Below, in pieces: positions 6,455 to 14,386 of a stretch of 64,000 nt of DNA. Each line of letters begins with the position of its first letter. The first letter of the stretch is position 1. The position numbers and the translations under genes were made by a program. The DNA comes from Fibrobacter sp. UWP2 (lineage in GTDB: Bacteria; Fibrobacterota; Fibrobacteria; Fibrobacterales; Fibrobacteraceae), in contig NZ_FQYM01000004.1 of NCBI RefSeq assembly GCF_900141705.1, positions 91,984-155,983 on the forward strand, written 5' to 3'. Under the pieces are notes generated by a model. The model was not told the origin of the DNA. It made no database searches and was given only the letters and a program-made list of their open reading frames with translations.

Positions 6455-8185
6455 ATGAAAGTTTTTTTATACGACACGACCCTCCGCGACGGTAACCAAG
6501 ACCGTAAGATAAGCCTTTCTCTCGCCGACAAGCTGCAGATTGCGCGAATTCTTGACCATTTCGGTTTTGACTACATCGAAGGGGGCTGGCCCAATCCGAG
6601 CAACCCGACCGACGAGGAATTCTTCCAGAAGATCAAGGAAGTCAAGCTGAAGCATGCGAAGATTGCGGCTTTCGGTTCCACGCGCCGTCCGAAGGTGCTG
6701 CCCGAGAAGGACCCGCTGCTGCAGGCGCTCGTGAAGTCGGGCGCCCCGGTCAAGACGATTTTCGGCAAGAGCTGGGATTTGCACGTCACGGACGTCATCC
6801 GCACGACGCTCGAGGAGAACCTCGACATGATCGAGTCCTCCATCGACTACCTCAAGGACCATTCCGAAGAGGTGATTTACGATGCGGAACATTTCTTTGA
6901 CGGTTACAAGGCGAACCCGCAGTACGCTCTCGAGACGCTGAAGGCGGCTGAACGCGGCCGTGCGGACTTCATTGTGCTTTGCGACACGAACGGCGGTACG
7001 ATGCCGTGGGAACTCGAGAAGATTGTGAAGGACGTGAAGAAGGTGGTTTCGACGCCTATCGGCATCCACGTGCATAACGACGCGGGCCTGGGCGTGTGCA
7101 ACAGCCTGTTTGCCGTGAAGAGCGGCGCTACGATGGTGCAGGGCGTGGTGAACGGTTACGGCGAGCGTTGCGGAAACGCGAACCTCACGACGATTGCTGC
7201 AGACCTCCATTTCAAGATGGGCGCGAAGTTCTTTGCTGCGAAAAAGATTGCAAGGCTCCGCCAGTTGAGCAGCAATGTGGACCAGATTGTGAATCTGCCG
7301 AGTGACGTGCATGCCCCGTACGTGGGCGATGCGGCGTTTGCGCACAAGGGCGGTGCCCATATCGACGGCGTGATGAAGGTCAGCCGCAGTTTCGAGCATA
7401 TCGACCCGCATGCCGTGGGTAACGACCGCGTGTTCGTCACGAGCGACCAGGCGGGCGGTTCCCTTGTGGTGGAAAAGCTCAGGGCCATCAAGCCGGGCAT
7501 CGACAAGAAGGACCCGGTGGTGGGCAAGCTGCTCACGCTCATCAAGGAACGCGAGAACGCGGGCTGGCATTTCGACTCTGCCGAGGCGAGCTTCAAGCTG
7601 TTGGTGTACCGCCACTTGGGCATGGTGCAGGAGCCGTTCAAGGTGCTGGGCTACCGCGTCATCGAAGACAAGACGACTCAGGGCGTGTCCGTTTCGCAGG
7701 CGACGGTCAAGCTCCAGATTGGCGACAAGATTAGCCATCAGGTGAGCGAGGGTGACGGCCCGGTGAACGCTCTCGACGCGGCGCTGCGCAAGGCGTTGCT
7801 CCCGTTCTTCCCGAACATGGCGAAGGTCAAGCTCGACGACTACAAGGTGCGCGTGCTGGGTTCCAAGGTGGCATCTGACGCTACCGTGCGCGTGTGGACG
7901 ACGTTTGGCGACGAGAAGGGCTACTGGAATGTGGTCGGTGTCTCGAGCAATATCATCGAGGCCTCCTGGATGGCGTTCGTGGACGGGCTCACGTACAAGA
8001 TTCTTGTCGATAACAAGGTTATCGAGAGCGCGTACAAGCATATCGACGTGAAGTCGGTTGCGGCTGCGGGGCAGGCAAGCGCCGCGAAGGAAGAGGAACC
8101 CGCTCCGGTGAAGGCCAAGAAGTTGAGTGCCCGCAAGGTGAGGAACCTTGCCGATATCACTCGCTCTGCAAAGAAGAGGAAGTAG
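6455..8185 (+). CDS. cimA: (R)-citramalate synthase
   Basis: Condenses pyruvate and acetyl-CoA to citramalate, the threonine-independent entry to isoleucine. The N-terminus YDTTLRDGNQ matches the HMGL-like catalytic barrel, with metal-binding HVHNDAGLG near residue 205 and NGYGERCGNANL after it. The overall pattern and the C-terminal LeuA-type regulatory domain (about 380-520) match the long citramalate synthase family (TIGR00977) rather than isopropylmalate synthase. At 576 residues it is longer than usual because of a Lys-rich tail (about 540-576). It starts at an ATG with no ribosome site and a TATCTT seven nt upstream. hisD follows after 3 nt; ilvBN, later in the same pathway, lie at 27-29 kb. 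Confidence 0.9.
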   Translation: MKVFLYDTTLRDGNQDRKISLSLADKLQIARILDHFGFDYIEGGWPNPSNPTDEEFFQKIKEVKLKHAKIAAFGSTRRPKVLPEKDPLLQALVKSGAPVKTIFGKSWDLHVTDVIRTTLEENLDMIESSIDYLKDHSEEVIYDAEHFFDGYKANPQYALETLKAAERGRADFIVLCDTNGGTMPWELEKIVKDVKKVVSTPIGIHVHNDAGLGVCNSLFAVKSGATMVQGVVNGYGERCGNANLTTIAADLHFKMGAKFFAAKKIARLRQLSSNVDQIVNLPSDVHAPYVGDAAFAHKGGAHIDGVMKVSRSFEHIDPHAVGNDRVFVTSDQAGGSLVVEKLRAIKPGIDKKDPVVGKLLTLIKERENAGWHFDSAEASFKLLVYRHLGMVQEPFKVLGYRVIEDKTTQGVSVSQATVKLQIGDKISHQVSEGDGPVNALDAALRKALLPFFPNMAKVKLDDYKVRVLGSKVASDATVRVWTTFGDEKGYWNVVGVSSNIIEASWMAFVDGLTYKILVDNKVIESAYKHIDVKSVAAAGQASAAKEEEPAPVKAKKLSARKVRNLADITRSAKKRK

Positions 8186-8188
8186 TTT

Positions 8189-9478
8189 ATGCAAATTGTT
8201 AAGGTTACTCCGAAATCTGCTGAAATTGAACGCATCTGCGGGCGCGAAGTCGCCCCGAGCAAGGAAATTCACGACAAGGTGATGCAGATCCTTGCCGACA
8301 TCAAGAAGGGCGGCATCGCGAAGGCGACCGAATACGCCCAGAAGTTCGACGGCCTGAAGGGCAAGAACATCCGCGTGCCGGCATCGGCCATCGCGAAGTC
8401 TGCCGCCAAGTGCCCGAAGGAACTGCAGAAGGCCCTGAAGCAGGCCATCAAGAACGTGCGCGACTTCCACCAGAACCAGATGGAAGAATCCTGGCTCATG
8501 GAAGGGAAGGACGGCGTGGTTCTCGGCCAGCGTATCCGCCCGATGAAGCGCGTGGGCCTCTACGTGCCGGGCGGTGCGGGCATCTACCCGAGCACCGTCA
8601 TCATGAACGCGGTTCCGGCTCTCGTTGCCGGCGTGGAAGACATCGTGGTCGTGACTCCCATCAAGGGCGAAATCAACCGTGCTGTCGCATTCGTGCTGCA
8701 GGAACTCGGCATTACCGATGTCTACCACATCGGTGGCGCTCAGGCGATTGGCCTGCTTGCGTACGGCGCGAAGGATGCGAAGGGCAAGACCGTCGTGGAA
8801 CGCGTCGACAAGATTGTGGGACCGGGCAACGTGTTTGCGGCCATCGCCAAGAAGGAAGTCTTCGGCGTCGTGGATATCGACATGGTGGCTGGCCCCAGCG
8901 AAGTGCTCGTGATGGCCGACAACACCTGCGATCCGGACTTCGTGGCTGCAGACTTGCTCTCCCAGGCGGAACACGGTTCCGGCTTCGAGGCGGCCATCTG
9001 CATTACCGACAACATGGAAACCGCCCAGATGATTAGCGCCTGCGTGGATATCCAGGTGGAAAATTCCCCGAAGCGCGAACTCCTCGAGAAGGTGCTCGGT
9101 AACTTTGGGCGTATCCTCGTGGTGAAGGACTGGTTCGACGGCGTGGAAATCGCGAACCGCATCGCTCCGGAACACTTGGAAGTGATGACCAGCGAAGCCG
9201 AATCCATGGCGGCGCAGATCGAGAACGCGGGTGCCGTGTTTATCGGCCCGTGGTCCAGCGAGCCGGTGGGCGACTACTTCGCGGGCCCGAACCACGTGCT
9301 GCCCACGAACGGCACGGGCCGTTTCTTCAGCCCGCTCGGCGTGTACGACTTCCTGAAGCGCATGAGCATCATCCGCTACAGCGAGAAGGCCATCAAGAAG
9401 AACGCGAAGGCCATTGCCGCCGTCGCAAACGAAGAAGGCTTTATCCACCACGCTGCCGCGGTTCTCAAGCGTCTCTAA
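8189..9478 (+). CDS. hisD: Histidinol dehydrogenase
   Basis: Oxidises L-histidinol to L-histidine with two NAD+ in the last two steps of histidine synthesis. Visible signatures are the GLYVPGG loop, VERVDKIVGPGN, AGPSEVLVMAD, SQAEHGSG, and the catalytic Glu-His within NRIAPEHLEVM. Length (429) is normal. The start codon is three bases after the cimA stop, with GAGG inside the end of cimA, so the two appear co-transcribed although they serve different pathways. No other his genes are in the window. Confidence 0.95.
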   Translation: MQIVKVTPKSAEIERICGREVAPSKEIHDKVMQILADIKKGGIAKATEYAQKFDGLKGKNIRVPASAIAKSAAKCPKELQKALKQAIKNVRDFHQNQMEESWLMEGKDGVVLGQRIRPMKRVGLYVPGGAGIYPSTVIMNAVPALVAGVEDIVVVTPIKGEINRAVAFVLQELGITDVYHIGGAQAIGLLAYGAKDAKGKTVVERVDKIVGPGNVFAAIAKKEVFGVVDIDMVAGPSEVLVMADNTCDPDFVAADLLSQAEHGSGFEAAICITDNMETAQMISACVDIQVENSPKRELLEKVLGNFGRILVVKDWFDGVEIANRIAPEHLEVMTSEAESMAAQIENAGAVFIGPWSSEPVGDYFAGPNHVLPTNGTGRFFSPLGVYDFLKRMSIIRYSEKAIKKNAKAIAAVANEEGFIHHAAAVLKRL

Positions 9479-10272
9479 GCGCCTTTAACTGCTAGTTCGT
9501 AAAGTCTTTTGACTTCGCCGAGGTCCTTGATGAGGGCTTCGGTGATTTCTTTTGCGGGGACTGCGCTGGTGGGAACTGCGCAGGCTTTGCAGTATATTTC
9601 GTCGGCATCGGTCTCGAAGCGCACGCTGTCGGCCGGGATAAGAGGGATTGCCGCCACGGTAGACTTCTTGCGGAAGCTGTCGTTGTGGAGCGAGAATAAC
9701 GCCCCGAGGGGGAGGGCGGCTCGCACAATCCCCGCATCCCCGCCGAAGCGGTGGAATATGGGTCGCGACGTACTAAGCGACGTACTAAGCGGCGTACTAA
9801 GCGAAGTACTAGGGGCTGTTCCGTGCGACTTCCCGAATCCGTTCTTTTTCAGTAGCGCTACGACCCTTCCGTAATCGCCCACGCAGTGGATCTGGAGGTC
9901 GCGCCCCAGTTCCAGTGCGAGCTTGATTTGCCGTACAAAAACCTGCTCCTGAATACTGCCATCCTCGTACCCCGGGAATCGCCGGTCGAGCCCTGCTTCG
10001 CCGACCTGGGCGTCCGGGTCGCTTTCCAAAATCTCCCGCAGTTTTGCGAAGTCCGCCTCCGTGACGTTCCCCGCAATCATCGGGTGGACCCCGTAGGCGG
10101 CGCAGTTCATATCCGCGGTGCGGTTCACACCCGCGACGCACAACTTGTTCACGGCCTCCCATTCCCACGGTTCGCAGGCCACGGCCACATAGCGGTATTC
10201 CCGCTCCGCCAGCAGCCTCGCCAGTTCCATGGGCTGGGGTAGCCTCGCCAAATGCAGGTGAAAATCGAACAT
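9475..10272 (-). CDS. TatD-like metal-dependent hydrolase
   Basis: Starting at the ATG at 10272 (GAGG just upstream) the protein begins M-F-D-F-H-L-H, the metal-binding HxH of TatD and related amidohydrolases. GEAGLDRRF and IHCVGDYG are the further family blocks, and the C-terminus has ETDADEI. TatD proteins are usually 3'-5' DNases or deoxyribonucleases, but this 265-residue sequence is divergent, so only the fold is confident. The upstream in-frame ATG at 10320 adds 16 residues without family similarity. An in-frame 12-bp repeat encodes a Ser/Thr/Leu run in the middle. The stop overlaps the convergent hisD stop by 4 bp. Confidence 0.72.
   Translation of the reverse strand: MFDFHLHLARLPQPMELARLLAEREYRYVAVACEPWEWEAVNKLCVAGVNRTADMNCAAYGVHPMIAGNVTEADFAKLREILESDPDAQVGEAGLDRRFPGYEDGSIQEQVFVRQIKLALELGRDLQIHCVGDYGRVVALLKKNGFGKSHGTAPSTSLSTPLSTSLSTSRPIFHRFGGDAGIVRAALPLGALFSLHNDSFRKKSTVAAIPLIPADSVRFETDADEIYCKACAVPTSAVPAKEITEALIKDLGEVKRLYELAVKGA
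9766..9813 (-). repeat. Four 12-bp tandem repeats inside the TatD-like gene
   Basis: Units CGACGTACTAAG, CGACGTACTAAG, CGGCGTACTAAG and CGAAGTACTAGG read in frame as a repeated Ser-Thr-(Leu/Pro)-Ser/Leu tetrapeptide. Length may vary between strains. Confidence 0.8.
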
Positions 10273-10417
10273 AACCTCAATATAGTACGCCAAAAAGCGT
10301 CTTTTATGCGAAATATCCAATTTATTTGCTTTTTTGCTTGTTTTTTGCGGAGAAAAAGCCTAGTTTAAGTTCGTTGGTTCCCAACTTTGATTTTTGCAAT
10401 AACACAAAGGAGTACTT

Positions 10418-10615
10418 ATGCGTGACTTGCTCGAGAAGGCCTTGAAAAAAGGTTTGAGCGTGACTTTCTCTAACGAAAATGGTTTTGCCGTCATTCGCAT
10501 ATTGAAGGGTGACGACGTTGTTGCCAGCTGCAGCCTCGGTTCTGCTGATTTCCGCTCGTCTGTCGAGGATTCGCTGCAGGCATTACTCCTAGACCTGGAA
10601 CGCAAGGGAGTCTAG
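10418..10615 (+). CDS. Small conserved-looking protein, function unknown
   Basis: Sixty-five residues with a strong AAAGGAG site before the ATG and an intrinsic terminator 25 nt after the stop, so it looks like a complete single-gene transcription unit. It begins with an amphipathic helix (MRDLLEKALKKG), then a beta-rich centre with VTFSNENGFAVIRIL, and ends with a helix LLLDLERKG. No signal peptide, membrane segment or metal motif is visible. I do not recognise the family. Confidence 0.7.
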   Translation: MRDLLEKALKKGLSVTFSNENGFAVIRILKGDDVVASCSLGSADFRSSVEDSLQALLLDLERKGV

Positions 10616-10637
10616 TTCGCTTTATTTTTTTGCTAAC

Positions 10638-10670
10638 AAAAAAGCCCCGGTTGAACCGGGGCTTTTTTTT
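10638..10670 (+). terminator. Intrinsic terminator of the small protein gene
   Basis: AGCCCCGGTT-GAA-CCGGGGCT-type stem followed by eight T. Confidence 0.9.
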
Positions 10671-10684
10671 AAGGTTTTATATCT

Positions 10685-11072
10685 GCGAGCGGTCTTCCGT
10701 GAACGGAAAAGGCCCGTATTAACGGGCCTTTGCAGTGAGAGCGAGCGCCAGCCCTGTACTTGATTTACAGAATCTAGCGCGAGCGGTCTCCTGTGAACGG
10801 AAAAGGCCCGTATTAACGGGCCTTTGCAGTGAGAGCGAGCGCCAGCCCTGTACTTGATTTGCAGAATCTAGCGCGAGCGGTCTTCCGTGAACGGAAAAGG
10901 CCCGTATTAACGGGCCTTTGCAGTGAGAGCGAGCGCCAGCCCTGTACTTGATTTACAGAATCTAGCACGAGCGGTCTTCCGTGAACGGAAAAGGCCCGTA
11001 TTAACGGGCCTTTGCAGTGAGAGCGAGCGCCAGCCCTGTACTTGATTTACAGAATCTAGCGCGAGCGGTCTC
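10685..11072. repeat. Four tandem 94-bp repeats plus a partial fifth
   Basis: Units start at 10685, 10779, 10873 and 10967, with a truncated fifth at 11061-11072. They are nearly identical. Each contains the hairpin AAAGGCCCG-TATTAA-CGGGCCTTT and a block running from GAGCGCC to CTAGCGCGAGCGGTC. The array abuts the stop codon of the minus-strand outer-membrane gene, so it is that gene's 3' UTR and may end transcription several times over. A related single element sits after ilvN (26949-27193). There are no unique spacers, so it is not a CRISPR. Confidence 0.9.
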
Positions 11073-11073
11073 G

Positions 11074-12618
11074 TTAGTTTATCCGACCGACGAGGTTGCC
11101 GGAGAGCATGTAGTCTCTCGTGCTGCCGAAGCTGTGGAAGCCGGCAGAGAGGCTGAAGCGGTCGGTGAATGCCTTCTCGAGGTAGATGGCTCCGAGGACG
11201 TCCTTCACGTGCTTGGCGCCGAAGGTCTGGTATTCCTCATGATCCTTGCGATCGTTGATCCATTCGGCTTCGAGGATGATGCGGTCAACAACGGGGGTCT
11301 CGAAGGAGATGCCGCCGGTGACGGGCACGACCATGTCGTCGTTCGGGTCGATGTTCATCAAGGCGGCTTCGGCAAAGATGGCGAAGAAGTTCTTGATGAT
11401 GGGGAGCTTGGCCTTGAGGGAAGCGTTGTGCGCAACGTCCACGTCGGAGTCGTAGACCACGTCAAAGATGTTGCTGCGGTAGGCGAGCTGGATGCTCAGG
11501 TCGTTGAGGCTTTCGAGACCGTGGAAGTTGAACGCGGCGCGGATGTCGCCCTTGTCGAGGTTAGCGGAACCGCTGATAAGGGAAATGTAGATGTCCATGT
11601 TGTCGGTCGGGGTGAAGCCGAACTGCAACTGGTTCTCGGGATCCTGCGTCGACATGAAGCCGGTCAGGTAACCGTCGATGTAACCACCGAAGTAGTCGCC
11701 GTTCTTGTCGGTGTTGTCCCAACGACCGACCTTGAACACGAAGTTGTCGGTGTTCTGCATGGCCCAAGCTTCGTCCAGCGAGAAGTAGTCGTCCGTGGTT
11801 TTGGCGGTGCCTTCACGAAGGGCTTCCTTCTTGGCCTTCTTTTCGTAGTCGTCAGCGAGGCGGAGGTCGCCTGGGTAGAAGGCGACGCCGATCTTGCCCT
11901 TGAAGTCTTCACCTTCGGCGAGCACGGCAAAGTTGGCTTCGCCGTTCCAGGTTTCGAGGTTGTCGCCCATGGGGTCCTTTTCGCTTGCCCAGAACACCTT
12001 GCCGGCTTCCAATTCAAAGTCAGCCTGGATGTCGAAGGCGATGCTCGGGGTCTCGAGCACGGCGTTCTCGATCATTTTTTTCTTTTTGCGACGTTTCTTT
12101 TTAGCGGGCTTCTGTTCGGGCTCGGCGGTGGCGACTTCGGCTGCAGGAGCGGCCTCTTCGACCTTGGCTTCTTCGGCCGGGGCGGCGGGAGCGGCTTCTT
12201 CGGCCTTAGCTTCTTCGGTGGCCGGGGCGGCTTCGGCGGGTTTGGCCTCTTCAGCCTTGGCTTCTTCGGCCGGTGCTGCGGCAGGGGCGGCTTCGGCGGG
12301 CTTGGTTTCTTCAGCCTTTGCCGGTTCGGCCTTGGCGGCTTCGGCGGGCTTGGCTTCCTCAGCCTTCGCCGGTTCGGCCTTGGCAGGCTCAGCCTTGGCG
12401 GCTTCAGCCTTCGCCGGTTCAGCCTTGGCGGCTTCGGCCTTGGCAGGCTCAGCCTTCTTCTCGGCAGCCGGTGCGGCGGCCGGTGCGGCAGCAGGTGCGG
12501 CAGCCGGTGCGGCGGCTGGTTCAGTCTTTGCAGCAGGGGCCTTTGCCGGAGCTGCAGCCTGCGGGGCGGCAAAAACACTTGCAGCCAAGAGGCAGGTGGC
12601 TAGGAACATTTTTTTCAT
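11074..12618 (-). CDS. Outer-membrane beta-barrel-like protein with Ala/Lys/Glu/Pro-rich linker
   Basis: A signal peptide (MKKMFLATCLLAASVFA) is followed by about 150 residues of low-complexity Ala-Pro-Lys-Glu repeats, then a basic KKKRRKKKK stretch, then about 330 residues of alternating polar and hydrophobic strands with D/G/N turns. That is what a porin-like barrel looks like; phrases such as YLTGFMSTQDPENQLQFGF support this. The linker could cross the periplasm or bind peptidoglycan, as Ala/Lys/Pro linkers sometimes do. The ATG has AAGGAG upstream. The repetitive linker DNA may vary in length. Exact substrate or role is unknown. Confidence 0.7.
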   Translation of the reverse strand: MKKMFLATCLLAASVFAAPQAAAPAKAPAAKTEPAAAPAAAPAAAPAAAPAAEKKAEPAKAEAAKAEPAKAEAAKAEPAKAEPAKAEEAKPAEAAKAEPAKAEETKPAEAAPAAAPAEEAKAEEAKPAEAAPATEEAKAEEAAPAAPAEEAKVEEAAPAAEVATAEPEQKPAKKKRRKKKKMIENAVLETPSIAFDIQADFELEAGKVFWASEKDPMGDNLETWNGEANFAVLAEGEDFKGKIGVAFYPGDLRLADDYEKKAKKEALREGTAKTTDDYFSLDEAWAMQNTDNFVFKVGRWDNTDKNGDYFGGYIDGYLTGFMSTQDPENQLQFGFTPTDNMDIYISLISGSANLDKGDIRAAFNFHGLESLNDLSIQLAYRSNIFDVVYDSDVDVAHNASLKAKLPIIKNFFAIFAEAALMNIDPNDDMVVPVTGGISFETPVVDRIILEAEWINDRKDHEEYQTFGAKHVKDVLGAIYLEKAFTDRFSLSAGFHSFGSTRDYMLSGNLVGRIN

Positions 12619-12724
12619 GTAGGATCTCCTTGTAATTCCAACAGGTAAAATTTTAGCAAATTCAAAAACTTTTACACTAAGAGCCCATTTTTATATGCCC
12701 AAAAAAGTTAACTTATAGAACCAA

Positions 12725-13813
12725 ATGAGGTTAGAGTTGAAAAAATTTATTGCTTTATTCGTTTTTTTGTGTGTTTCCTTTGCTTTTGCACAAGAAGAAT
12801 TGTTCGTTTATAAGAAAGTAAATAACGAGGTTGACGAATCCGTTCCCGCCGCTAAGTTGTACAAGTCGGACTGGATCAAGGAACTCCCGATCCCTCCCGA
12901 GAAGGTCCAGCAGGTTTCTTGGGTTAAAGAAAAGGTCGAAGTCAAAGACAAAAAGGGCCGCGTCGTCAAAGACAAGAAGGGCAAGCCCAAAATGAAGACC
13001 AAGCGCAAGAAGGTCGTCACCTGGGTCGAGAAGGAACCTTCCGAACCGCCCACCTTTGTTCCCGTCGATTGCAAGTTCGGCCAGCTGTGGGCTCGCCGTG
13101 CCGACTTGGCCCGCTTTATGCAGGCGGCCAAGGACATCAGTGGCGAGTACGCCTCCGCGACCGGTAGTGTTTTCCTCAAAAAGTCTCCCACGAACCCGCG
13201 CTATTTCTCCATCGTTATCCAGAACGGCCCTGTGTCCGAGCGCGCCGAAATCGAGATGGGCAACCTCGAAATCCGCGAGTCCAACGGTCATGTCCGCTTC
13301 ACATTCCAGGAAGAGGGCTGCACTGTCGACGTCGCCCTCTACAACTTCCAGTTGAAGGTCGCCCAGCGTGGCTGCGCCGATTACAACGCCGGCAAGTATA
13401 CGCTCTCGGGAGAGTATAATACCTACAAGGGAAACACGCGCAAGGTCGAGAACTTCAATATGCCTGAGCAGGAATTCAAGTTCAAAAAGTACCTGTGGTG
13501 CGGCAGTGGCTTCGACAGCTGCGAAAAGGTCAAGGACGACAACGGCCCTGTTACCATCACCTGGAGCAAGGGCGGCAATGGCTTTATCGAACGCAAGGCG
13601 GGCGAGGACGTGCATACCTATAGGCCGTTCGAACACGTGATTCCGCACAAGCGCGATTTTTACAAGGGCGAAAAGCCTGTGATTATCAAGACCAAGCGCA
13701 CCGACATGGCGGGCGAGTGGATGTTCTGGTACTTTTACCCCAAGGCCGAACGCCTCAAGATGGTACGCGCCGGCATGAAAGAAGAAATTGCCTACATGGA
13801 AATCTACGAGTGA
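12725..13813 (+). CDS. Secreted protein of unknown function
   Basis: A 362-residue protein with a clear signal peptide (hydrophobic IALFVFLCVSFAFA ending before Q-E-E). A strongly Lys-rich segment (about residues 60-95, with DKKGRVVKDKKGK) is followed by a compact C-terminal region with Cys pairs and many aromatic residues. I do not recognise a family. The next gene, a PIN-domain protein, overlaps its stop codon. Probably periplasmic or surface-exposed. Confidence 0.7.
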   Translation: MRLELKKFIALFVFLCVSFAFAQEELFVYKKVNNEVDESVPAAKLYKSDWIKELPIPPEKVQQVSWVKEKVEVKDKKGRVVKDKKGKPKMKTKRKKVVTWVEKEPSEPPTFVPVDCKFGQLWARRADLARFMQAAKDISGEYASATGSVFLKKSPTNPRYFSIVIQNGPVSERAEIEMGNLEIRESNGHVRFTFQEEGCTVDVALYNFQLKVAQRGCADYNAGKYTLSGEYNTYKGNTRKVENFNMPEQEFKFKKYLWCGSGFDSCEKVKDDNGPVTITWSKGGNGFIERKAGEDVHTYRPFEHVIPHKRDFYKGEKPVIIKTKRTDMAGEWMFWYFYPKAERLKMVRAGMKEEIAYMEIYE

Positions 13814-14259
13814 TAAAGCCCATAGAACAGAGCCGCCTGATGTTTTTGGATTCGGGCCCGCTGGTCCGGCTTTTGCAGATGCATGCGGATTACTACCCGG
13901 TGGTCTCTGGCGTTCTGGACTTTGTTTACGAAAAGAACATCCAGGTGATTGTTTCGTCTATTACTTTGTTTGAAATTTGCCAAAAGGCTTACGGGGCGAA
14001 CGCCTCTGTTTTGGCCCGTGAGTATCGGGAGTTCTTCGAAAACTCGTCGAACGTGAGTCTCTGTGCCGTGAATGGGGAGGTGGCAGTGAAGGCGGCTGAA
14101 CTGTTTGCCGCTGCCGCCAAAACTAACCACAAGCTAACCGAGGGCGAATCCCTCCGTCTGGCGACCGCCTACGTGAACGGCGTCGACTGCATTTTGACCG
14201 AATGCGAAAACTTCCGCGACGCCACCGACATTCCTGTGGTAACCCTCGACGAGATATAA
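13810..14259 (+). CDS. PIN-domain protein (VapC-like)
   Basis: The family core is visible: L-D-S-G-P near the start (first acidic residue), then SSITLFEIC, then GESLRLATAYVNGVD and the final acidic block ILTECENF. PIN domains are Mg-dependent RNases, most often VapC toxins. I chose the GTG at 13810 because it overlaps the upstream stop; the ATG at 13840 would place the first acidic residue four codons in and is equally possible. No antitoxin gene is adjacent, so a toxin role is uncertain. A repeat cluster follows the stop. Confidence 0.7.
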   Translation: MIKPIEQSRLMFLDSGPLVRLLQMHADYYPVVSGVLDFVYEKNIQVIVSSITLFEICQKAYGANASVLAREYREFFENSSNVSLCAVNGEVAVKAAELFAAAAKTNHKLTEGESLRLATAYVNGVDCILTECENFRDATDIPVVTLDEI

Positions 14260-14261
14260 TT

Positions 14262-14342
14262 GTCATCCTGAACCCCAGAGGGGTGAAGGATCCAGTGTCA
14301 TATTCCCTGGATTCTTCGTCCCTACGGTTCTCAGAATGACGC
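14262..14342. repeat. Dispersed intergenic repeat between the PIN gene and gatB
   Basis: Begins GTCATCCTGAACCCC, runs through AGGGGTGAAGGATCC and a second half ATTCTTCGTCC to CTCAGAATGACG. It is a hairpin-forming relative of the copies at about 3120, 6246, 6348 and 34608. Confidence 0.65.
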
Positions 14343-14386
14343 GTTTAATTACTAAATTTTCTTGTGTAAAATAATACGGAGTTTAT

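Noticed and set aside
6467..9451. A 994-codon open frame on the minus strand
   Set aside because: It runs antisense across all of cimA and most of hisD, is His/Arg/Ala-rich without any motif, and reflects third-position G+C bias. The same applies to the long antisense frames at 30631-33357 and 53352-56357.
10685..11072. CRISPR array
   Set aside because: Adjacent units are identical along their whole 94 bp, so there are no unique spacers, and no cas gene is present. The same holds for 26141-26480.
13810..14259. Complete toxin-antitoxin pair
   Set aside because: The PIN protein fits a VapC toxin, but the gene upstream encodes a secreted protein and no antitoxin-like gene is adjacent.
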